Part shown: positions 1 through 5,587 of the stretch, piece after piece | Position numbering within the stretch: position 1 is the stretch's first letter | Layout: the number at the start of each line of letters is the position of its first letter | DNA from: SAT2750 sp964476375 | GTDB taxonomy: Bacteria > Planctomycetota > Planctomycetia > Pirellulales > Pirellulaceae | DNA: 11,741 bases | NCBI GenBank assembly: GCA_964476375.1 | Contig: CAYYZW010000267.1 | Coordinates: 1-11,741, forward strand | Reading direction: 5' to 3' | Program-made: the position numbers and the translations under genes | Notes under the pieces: generated by a model | The model's input: the letters and a program-made list of their open reading frames with translations, nothing else | Told to the model about the DNA's origin: nothing | The model's database searches: none

Positions 1-1
1 C

Positions 2-517
2 GTGATTTACTCCTCCGACCAGGGTTTTTACCTGGGAGAACACGGATGGTATGACAAGCGCTGGATGTTTGAAGAATCGTTACGGATGCCGTTCCTGATC
101 CGCTGGCCCGGGGTCATCACGCCCGGCTCCCGGCCCACCGAGCTGATTCAGAATATCGATTACGCCCCCACTTTCCTGGAAATGGCCGGTCTGCCCATTC
201 CAGACGACATCCAGGGGGAATCATTGCTGCCGGTCTTTACCGGCAAGGCACGAGGCTGGCGAACGTCGATCTATTTTTCGTACTACGAGTTTGGTGAACA
301 CGCCGTGCCCCCCCATTTTGGTGTTCGCACCCGGACCCACAAGCTGATCCATTTCCCATGGACCAATGAATGGAACCTGTTTGACCTTGCCGCCGACCCC
401 GGCGAGATGCGCAGCGTGTACGACGATCCGCAGTACCGTAAACTGCGAAAATCCCTGACAGCGGAATACGATCGCCTGCGGACGTTCTACCAGGCACCGC
501 CCCCCACGGCCAAGTGA
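2..517 (+). CDS. Sulfatase, C-terminal part (5' end outside the window)
   Basis: This is the last 171 residues of a sulfatase that hydrolyses sulfate esters. The frame is open to the left edge, so the GTG at position 2 is not taken as a start. The fragment opens in the active-site region: SSDQG (residues 4-8 of the fragment) carries the Asp and polar residue that in this family bind calcium and sulfate, and the Lys of WYDKR (residue 19) matches the conserved active-site lysine. EESLRMPFLIRWPG follows, as is usual. The tail, about residues 105-165, with GVRTRTHKLIHF and WNLFDLAADPGE, matches the DUF4976-type C-terminal domain common in planctomycete sulfatases. The formylglycine cysteine and any signal peptide lie upstream and cannot be seen. 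The SDQGFYLGEHGW form is typical of iduronate-sulfatase-like planctomycete enzymes, but the substrate is unknown. The next sulfatase starts 116 bp downstream on the same strand. Confidence 0.93.
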   Translation: MIYSSDQGFYLGEHGWYDKRWMFEESLRMPFLIRWPGVITPGSRPTELIQNIDYAPTFLEMAGLPIPDDIQGESLLPVFTGKARGWRTSIYFSYYEFGEHAVPPHFGVRTRTHKLIHFPWTNEWNLFDLAADPGEMRSVYDDPQYRKLRKSLTAEYDRLRTFYQAPPPTAK

Positions 518-572
518 ACTCGACCTGCCGGCATCCTTCCCCACCGCCCCTCTCTCAACAGGCGGACCCGGT

Positions 573-602
573 TTGTCCTCATCCGCAGCGAGTCGCTAGA
601 AT
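573..602 (+). promoter_or_regulatory. Possible sigma-70-like promoter of the 634-2049 sulfatase
   Basis: TTGTCC (573-578) and TAGAAT (597-602) are separated by 18 bases, and the -10-like box ends 31 bases before the ATG at 634. The box sits in the context GCTAGAAT, which resembles elements ahead of three other genes in this window. The -35 match is only partial. The 116-bp gap also allows simple read-through from the upstream sulfatase. Confidence 0.35.
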
Positions 603-633
603 GTGACCACGGGTTCCAGACAACGAGAGATCC

Positions 634-2049
634 ATGAAAACTATTTCACGATCCATCACCTGCCTGCTATTGATTCTCGGAGGGTTCCTTCTCCCGGCAG
701 CCGCCACCGCCGCAGACAAGCCAAACATCATCTTCATCTTCGTGGACGACCAGGGTTATTACGACCTCGGGTGCTACGGCGCAGGCGAAATAGAAACACC
801 GCACATTGACGCCATGGCGAACTCGGGGATGCGTTTCACCGATTACTATGCCGCGGCCCCCATCTGCAGCCCCTCTCGAGCCGGCCTCTTGACCGGTTGT
901 TATCCACGCCGCGTGGGAATGGAAACATGGGTCCAGCGAGCCGATTCAACCCAGGGAATCCACCCGGATGAACTGACCCTGGCCGAGCTCTTCAAGGACA
1001 ACGGATATGCCACCGCCTGCATCGGCAAATGGCATCTCGGCTTCCACCCGCCGTTCCTTCCGCGCAGCCAGGGGTTCGACCACTATTTCGGACTGTTGCA
1101 CAATCTCGACCCGGTGGAGATTGTCTATTTCGAGGATCAGGGAGGCGTCCCCCTGATCCGTAACGGAACGGTTGTCCAGCGCCCGCCCGATCCTGCCCGG
1201 TTGACCAGCCTCTACACCGACGAGGCGATCGCATTTATCGAGAAGAACAAGGAAAAGCCCTTCTTTCTCTACCTTCCGCATACCATGCTGCACACGCCCC
1301 TCGGCGTGAGTGAAGAATTCAAGGGCAGCTCCAGCTGGGGTGAATATGGCGACGCCATCCAGGAACTGGACCACCACGTCGGCCGCCTTTTTACGTCACT
1401 CAAGCAGCAGAACATCGACGACAATACGATCGTCATCTATGCCTCCGACAATGGTCGCGGTCCGGGCCGGACGCCGGCGCAGAAGATTCGCGGCCGCAAG
1501 CTCTCCACCTACGAGGGGGGCATTCGCGTCCCGGCGATCGCCTGGGGGCCAGGACTGGGACTGCAGGCCGGCACGGAATCGGCGGCCGTCGTGCGAGCGA
1601 TGGACTGGTACCCGACACTCGCCACCTTCGCCGGGATTTCCATTCCCGTGGGCCGCGTCATCGACGGCCGGGACATCAGCCCTCTTTTGAAAGGCGAGAC
1701 CCAGGTCGTGCCTGCTCCGGGACTGAAAAAGTCGCTCAACGCATCGGTGCCACTTCGCCGCCGCTGGAACCCGCCGGGCGAATGGGCCCCCCTGATCCAC
1801 CGCCACGAATACAATGACGCCTTTTTCTATCATGGCAGCCACGGAGCGCTGGCCGCCGTCCGCTGGCGGAACTGGAAACTCTACCTCAACCCAAGTCTCC
1901 AGCTGTATGCCCTCGCGAACGCCCCCGGGGAATCCAAGCCGCTACGCACCCCCGCCATTGCCCGCACGCTGCGCGGCATGGCCATCCTGTTCCAAGAGGA
2001 AATGCGGCTGGACGCCCGGCTGGCTGGAAGAGTCTCCGTCACGGAATAA
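634..2049 (+). CDS. Exported sulfatase (arylsulfatase A-like)
   Basis: A 471-residue, full-length sulfatase predicted to cleave sulfate esters outside the cytoplasm. Residues 1-27 form a Sec signal (basic MKTISR, a hydrophobic core LLLILGGFLL, then AATAA). Asp38-Asp39 in FVDDQG are the first metal ligands. Cys78 in CSPSR, followed by AGLLTG, is the cysteine that maturation converts to formylglycine. GKWHLG (131-136), His220 in MLHTPL, SDNG (271-274) and Lys289 before STYEGGIRVP complete the catalytic set. Between the DISPLLKG segment and the AFFYHGSHGALAAVR strand there is an extra Arg/Pro-rich stretch at about 356-391, which probably marks a subfamily. The start is the ATG immediately before the signal peptide; its ribosome site is weak (GAGAGA a few bases upstream). 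A small lipoprotein gene follows 68 bp later. The substrate is not identifiable. Confidence 0.95.
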   Translation: MKTISRSITCLLLILGGFLLPAAATAADKPNIIFIFVDDQGYYDLGCYGAGEIETPHIDAMANSGMRFTDYYAAAPICSPSRAGLLTGCYPRRVGMETWVQRADSTQGIHPDELTLAELFKDNGYATACIGKWHLGFHPPFLPRSQGFDHYFGLLHNLDPVEIVYFEDQGGVPLIRNGTVVQRPPDPARLTSLYTDEAIAFIEKNKEKPFFLYLPHTMLHTPLGVSEEFKGSSSWGEYGDAIQELDHHVGRLFTSLKQQNIDDNTIVIYASDNGRGPGRTPAQKIRGRKLSTYEGGIRVPAIAWGPGLGLQAGTESAAVVRAMDWYPTLATFAGISIPVGRVIDGRDISPLLKGETQVVPAPGLKKSLNASVPLRRRWNPPGEWAPLIHRHEYNDAFFYHGSHGALAAVRWRNWKLYLNPSLQLYALANAPGESKPLRTPAIARTLRGMAILFQEEMRLDARLAGRVSVTE

Positions 2050-2106
2050 AAACCGCCTCACTCCCCTGGAAACCCAGGAACCCGTGCAGATCACTATTCG
2101 TAACCT

Positions 2107-2110
2107 GGAG
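2107..2110 (+). promoter_or_regulatory. Strong Shine-Dalgarno site for the 62-residue lipoprotein
   Basis: GGAG stands seven bases before the ATG at 2118, inside CTGGAGAAAAAAG. It is a clearer site than those of the large genes nearby and is a main reason to accept this very short reading frame as a gene. Confidence 0.6.
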
Positions 2111-2117
2111 AAAAAAG

Positions 2118-2306
2118 ATGTCGATTTTAAGAAAAGCGTTTACCCTCGCCTGCTGTCTCACCTTCTCGGTCATGCTGGCCGCATCGATCGGGTGCCAGAC
2201 CAAGAAGGAACCAACCGAGGCCGAGATCGAAGAAGCCCTGGAAGAATTCAGTGACGCTCTTGAAGAAGCCGTCAAGGAAATGGAAGACCTGGAATTCGAC
2301 GAATGA
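2118..2306 (+). CDS. Small acidic lipoprotein of unknown function
   Basis: A 62-residue protein that I do not recognise by family. Residues 1-25 look like a lipoprotein signal (MSILRKAF, a hydrophobic core, then AASIGC), with Cys26 as the likely lipidated residue. The lipobox is imperfect because position -3 is Ser. The mature part is only 37 residues and very acidic: 16 Asp/Glu against 3 Lys after the cysteine. EAEIEEALEEFSDALEEAV has the spacing of an amphipathic helix or short coiled coil. It would be anchored in a membrane facing the periplasm. Support for a real gene is a good ribosome site, a credible export signal and a strong terminator 34 bp past the stop. It may be co-transcribed with the sulfatase ending 68 bp upstream or have its own promoter. 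Function is unknown; cation binding or helix-mediated assembly would be guesses. Confidence 0.75.
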   Translation: MSILRKAFTLACCLTFSVMLAASIGCQTKKEPTEAEIEEALEEFSDALEEAVKEMEDLEFDE

Positions 2307-2340
2307 TTCCTCAGGCGACGATCGCGTTATCACGCAAAAC

Positions 2341-2377
2341 GGGGTTCATGGTGTGATCACTGTGAACCCCTTTTTTT
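2341..2377 (+). terminator. Rho-independent terminator between convergent genes
   Basis: GGGGTTCA (2341-2348) pairs exactly with TGAACCCC (2363-2370). The stem extends inward by two G-T wobbles and three further pairs (GTG with CAC) to a four-base loop. Seven T residues follow directly (2371-2377). It terminates the small lipoprotein transcript. On the other strand the stem is followed by GTTTT, so it may also stop transcripts of the convergent PilT gene, whose stop codon lies at 2388-2390. Confidence 0.85.
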
Positions 2378-2387
2378 ATCTCATCCT

Positions 2388-3458
2388 TTATCCGAGATAG
2401 GAGGAATCGCTGACAAACCGTTCCGCCGTCTCCGGGGAAATCTGACCGGATTCCAGTAATCGCTTGACCGACTCGTCGAGAGTGACCATCCCCTGGTCCC
2501 GGCCGGAAAGAATGTAATTGTCGATCGACAGTAGCTTGTTGGCGCGAATCCCCTGCGCGATGGGGTTGTTGTTAAAGAGGATCTCCAGGGCCAGGACACG
2601 CTTCTCCGCCCCCTGGCTACTGGGCAACAGGTGCTGGCTGATGATCGCCCGCAGGCTGCTCGCCAGTTGGGAACGGACCTGGGCCTGCACATTCTGTGGA
2701 AACAGGTCGGCATAACGGGATATGGCCCCCTTCACATCCCGTGTGTGAATCGTTGAAAAGACCAGGTGGCCCGTTTCGGCGGCACTCAGCGCCATCTGCG
2801 CCGTCTGGCGGTCGCGGATTTCACCCACCAGGATCACGTCCGGATCCTGCCGCAGGCCATACTTCAGGCCATCGGCAAAAGTCAGTACATCCTCGCCCAG
2901 TTCCCGCTGCGTGACGATCGATCCGGCAACCTTGGGGTAGAGATACTCGACCGGTTCCTCGACCGTGACGATCCGCCGACCTCCCAGCTGGTTGATCAGG
3001 TTGATGATCATCGCCAGGGTGGTCGTCTTGCCCGCCCCGGTGACCCCTGTTAACAGCACCAGGCCGTTCCGGAACCCCGCCAGCCGCTCGGCGACATGCC
3101 GTGGGAATCCGGCCCACTCGAAATCCGGGATGACCGAGGGGATCAAGCGAAAACAGGCCCCCATCTGCCCGCCACTGAGAAAGTAGTTGGTGCGAAAACG
3201 CATGGGAATGTCGTTCAGCACCAGTTCCAGGCAGAAGTCCGCATTTTTTTCCGTCTGGAAGTCGTCACGGGTCCGTGGCGAGCAGATGGCAAGCAGCATC
3301 TCCCGAAGTTCCCCGGCCTCGAGGAGCGAATTTCCAAGTTCCCGCACCTCGCCATGGATTCGAAGGGCTGGAGGGTAGCCGGCGACCAGGTGCAGTTCCG
3401 AGGCCTCGGACGGGGCCGCCTGCGGCATCCTCTCGCGATTCTTGGCGGGGCATTCCAT
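2388..3458 (-). CDS. pilT: PilT-like type IV pilus retraction ATPase
   Basis: A 356-residue cytoplasmic secretion ATPase of the PilT branch of the PilT/PilB/GspE family. These proteins form hexamers that hydrolyse ATP to depolymerise type IV pili. The N-terminal domain keeps the ASELHLVAGYPPALRIHGEV signature (residues 19-38; the family usually has ASDLHL). Next come the Walker A motif GVTGAGKT (138-145), the Asp box EEPVEY (167-172), the Walker B region DPDVILVGEIRD (205-216, catalytic Glu213) and the His box GHLVFSTIHT (230-239). The length is normal and there is no N1 domain of the PilB kind. The C-terminal AIRNLIREGK element of classical PilT is replaced by IAQGIRANKLL (300-310), so it may be a divergent paralogue. 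The start follows GGGTGA a few bases upstream. A repeat-tailed membrane protein gene lies 80 bp upstream on the same strand. No pilin, PilB or PilC is in view. Confidence 0.93.
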   Translation of the reverse strand: MECPAKNRERMPQAAPSEASELHLVAGYPPALRIHGEVRELGNSLLEAGELREMLLAICSPRTRDDFQTEKNADFCLELVLNDIPMRFRTNYFLSGGQMGACFRLIPSVIPDFEWAGFPRHVAERLAGFRNGLVLLTGVTGAGKTTTLAMIINLINQLGGRRIVTVEEPVEYLYPKVAGSIVTQRELGEDVLTFADGLKYGLRQDPDVILVGEIRDRQTAQMALSAAETGHLVFSTIHTRDVKGAISRYADLFPQNVQAQVRSQLASSLRAIISQHLLPSSQGAEKRVLALEILFNNNPIAQGIRANKLLSIDNYILSGRDQGMVTLDESVKRLLESGQISPETAERFVSDSSYLG

Positions 3459-3538
3459 GGTTCACCCGTTATTGGTGGGCAGATTGGTCCCGGTGGGGCC
3501 GGGTGGTCACGACATTTCTCGCCCCGGCCCTATCGCCA

Positions 3539-3898
3539 CTAGGTCCCCGGCGATTGCTGGTTCGGGGAGTGAGGTGGCTGCTCTGGGGGCTGGCCCGGTG
3601 GCGGTTGCTGATACTGCGGCGGCTGGCCCTGCACGGGCGGTGAATACTGTGGCGGTTGCTGATACTGGGGTGCCTGGCCCTGTGGAGGTTGCGGATACTG
3701 CGGCGGCTGGCCCTGGTGGGGCGGTGGATACTGCGGCGGCTGGCCCTGGTGGGGTGGTGGATACTGCGGCGGCTGGCCCTGGTGAGGGGTGCCAGAACTT
3801 GATCGGACCGCCACCACCACGGCAATGATGCCCCCGATAATCACCGCCAGGATCAGCATTTCCGGAATCCCCGGCATCCCCAGACCAATGACAGACAT
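3539..3898 (-). CDS. Single-span membrane protein with Gln/Pro/Tyr repeat tail
   Basis: A 119-residue protein with two parts. Residues 1-32 are a short N-terminus and one membrane segment (IPEMLILAVIIGGIIAVVVAV). The start, GLGMPGIPEMLILAVII, recalls the N-terminal helix of TatA-type proteins (GLGxPELLIIL), but the amphipathic FGxxKLP helix that defines TatA is absent. From residue 39 the chain is low-complexity, with an 11-residue unit HQGQPPQYPPP repeated nearly exactly and then drifting into QY/PP-rich sequence to the C-terminus. Tyr recurs at regular spacing and charged residues are almost absent. The start is the ATG at 3898, preceded by GGGGGTG. The gene is probably the first of a unit with pilT, 80 bp downstream. 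I do not recognise a named family. A scaffold or surface-attached linker is possible; a pilin is less likely because no prepilin cleavage site fits. Confidence 0.7.
   Translation of the reverse strand: MSVIGLGMPGIPEMLILAVIIGGIIAVVVAVRSSSGTPHQGQPPQYPPPHQGQPPQYPPPHQGQPPQYPQPPQGQAPQYQQPPQYSPPVQGQPPQYQQPPPGQPPEQPPHSPNQQSPGT
3660..3791 (-). repeat. 33-bp tandem repeat inside the Gln/Pro/Tyr-rich gene
   Basis: Four units start at 3660, 3693, 3726 and 3759, each 33 bp and encoding 11 residues. The units at 3693 and 3726 differ by a single base. The unit at 3759 diverges only near its end, and the unit at 3660 is more degraded. A further partial copy begins near 3609, out of register (51 bp away). 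Near-identity at the DNA level, beyond what the protein requires, points to recent expansion by slippage or unequal recombination. Confidence 0.9.
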
Positions 3899-3991
3899 TC
3901 GACACCCCCAATACTTTACCTAGTGCTTGTCACCCATTTCACTGGCGGCGATGCTATCACATTCACCGAGGATCTGCACCTCGCTTGCAGT

Positions 3992-5554
3992 TTATCTCCC
4001 GCCCGTTCCCTTTTTCAGGCTGGGAAGAGGCGGCAGGTTATCGCCGGGCTGGTTCCACAACCGGTAGGGATCATCCAGCCGCCGCATCTCGGCCAGCAGC
4101 CGCTGTTCCATCTCGGCAAGCTTCGCGGCATATTCCGGATTTCCCGCCAGGTTGAGTTGCCCCGCCGCAGGAGCGGTCCCGCTCAGGGACGTGACCCTCG
4201 GATCATGGTGCTGCTTGAGCAGCTCGTGCGGATTCTCCGCGAGGTTAAAAAGCTGCGTTTCATGGACTTCCCCCCTCACCCCATCGTACTTGATCAGCTT
4301 CCAGTCACCGTGCTTAACGCATCGCATGCCCGGCTTCGACCCGCCACAGTAAGCGCCGTAGAGCGTCTCACGGATGGTATCCACCTTCCCCTCCAGGACG
4401 GGCCTGAAACTGGTCCCCTCGCAGGTACCAGGTTTTTCGATTCCTGCCAGGTCCGCAACCGTGGCCAAAACGTCCAGCAGGTAGATATTGCCCAGCGCCC
4501 GAGAGCCTGGCGTGATCCCCGGCCCGGAGACGATAAACGGAACTCGAAACGTATGCTCGTAAAGATTCTGTTTCCCCTGGAGGCCATGGCGTCCGATCGC
4601 CATGCCATGGTCCGCCGTGTAAAAGATGTACGTATTCTGCAACTCCCCCATCGCCTCGAGCTTCTCAAGCACGCGGCCGATCTGCCTGTCAATGTTCTCA
4701 CTGCAGGCATACTCACGCCCCAGCTCATTTCGAATCGTGCGGGGATCGCGATTCTTCCAGACGCCACTGACCCCCACCTCGTCCCGCACCGACATGTGCG
4801 TGTTCGGAAAGGGATGAGCCGGGAGGTAATTTGGCGGCAGTCGCGGCTGCCGAGGGTTGGCCGGCGGAAGCGAGTTTTTGTCGGTGTGATTGACCGCCCC
4901 GTACTTTTTTAACAGCGCGGGTTTTCCGTCGCGCGTATCGTGAGGATGTGAAAAGCCAAAGTAGATAAGGAACGGTTTCTTGTCACCGGTCGTCTGCCGC
5001 TGCTGAAGATAGTGAAGCAGCTGGTCCGCATGCCAGGCACTTCCCGTCTCGTCCGTCCCCCCGCGCTTGGTGGCAGCACTGCGCACCGTGAACAGCTGGT
5101 TGGCGGCATCGTAACTATTTCCTCGCTTGCAGGTCCTGACCGTGACATAACCGGCGTCGTTCATCACCGCTGGAAGGGTAAAGCGGGGAAGGTCGGGAGG
5201 AACCAGTTTCGGATTGGTGACGTGCGGGTTATTGAGACGCCCGGGCTTATCCGGAATATGCCAGAGCGTTCGGCCGGACATCACCATGTGCCTGGAAGCC
5301 GTGCAGACCCCTCCCACCCAGGACCCCATCTGGTGGGCCCCGTCCAGGACCATCCCGCGGGCCGCCAGCCGGTCAATATTCGGCGTCTGCAGGGTCGATG
5401 CAGGGTTATAAACCTTCAGGTCAAATGGCGACTGGTCATCGGCGATAATGAAGAGGATATTGGGACCTCCTGCTGCCTGGATGCGGGCCCCTCCCAGGGA
5501 CAACAGCAGGCCGGCACAGATAATAGCCAGCAGGTTTTTATCGTGATTTTTCAT
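3992..5554 (-). CDS. Exported sulfatase (choline-sulfatase/iduronate-sulfatase-like)
   Basis: A 520-residue sulfatase with a Sec signal at residues 1-28 (LLAIICAGLLLSLGGARIQAA). Metal ligands Asp39-Asp40 lie in IADDQ. Cys84 in CTASR is the formylglycine precursor, with MSG in place of the usual LTG at the end of the motif. HPHD (203-206), TADHG (313-317) and Lys328 in QGKQNLYEHTFRVPF fill the remaining active-site positions. The usual GKWH segment is replaced by TCKRGNSY (141-148), which keeps a Lys but lacks the adjacent Trp-His; this suggests a different sulfate pocket or substrate class from its neighbours. The C-terminus (WKLIKYD, LFNLAENPHE) is family-typical. The ATG is preceded by CTGGAGACC, with GGAG close to the start and AAGGAA slightly farther away. 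It lies 33 bp downstream of another sulfatase on the same strand and is probably co-transcribed with it. The substrate is unknown. Confidence 0.94.
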   Translation of the reverse strand: MKNHDKNLLAIICAGLLLSLGGARIQAAGGPNILFIIADDQSPFDLKVYNPASTLQTPNIDRLAARGMVLDGAHQMGSWVGGVCTASRHMVMSGRTLWHIPDKPGRLNNPHVTNPKLVPPDLPRFTLPAVMNDAGYVTVRTCKRGNSYDAANQLFTVRSAATKRGGTDETGSAWHADQLLHYLQQRQTTGDKKPFLIYFGFSHPHDTRDGKPALLKKYGAVNHTDKNSLPPANPRQPRLPPNYLPAHPFPNTHMSVRDEVGVSGVWKNRDPRTIRNELGREYACSENIDRQIGRVLEKLEAMGELQNTYIFYTADHGMAIGRHGLQGKQNLYEHTFRVPFIVSGPGITPGSRALGNIYLLDVLATVADLAGIEKPGTCEGTSFRPVLEGKVDTIRETLYGAYCGGSKPGMRCVKHGDWKLIKYDGVRGEVHETQLFNLAENPHELLKQHHDPRVTSLSGTAPAAGQLNLAGNPEYAAKLAEMEQRLLAEMRRLDDPYRLWNQPGDNLPPLPSLKKGTGGR

Positions 5555-5587
5555 GGTCTCCAGTTCCTTCGTCGCGTGTGTGCCTGA

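Noticed and set aside
3459..3538. GC-rich complementary strings (GGCCGGG/CCCGGCC types) between the repeat gene and pilT
   Set aside because: The stems are short or enclose long loops and have no T tract; they are compatible with chance at this base composition.
3442..3828. Repeat-containing open frames in other phases across the 33-bp repeats
   Set aside because: A 33-bp unit without stops keeps several frames open on both strands; only the 3539-3898 minus frame has a membrane segment, a plausible start and pilT linkage.
3955..3991. A possible terminator downstream of the 3992-5554 sulfatase
   Set aside because: Only a five-base CGAGG/CCTCG stem with a competing CTGCA/TGCAG stem and no T run.
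3923..4912. A 329-codon plus-strand frame antisense to the 3992-5554 sulfatase
   Set aside because: No recognisable domain, while the minus strand carries a complete sulfatase active site.
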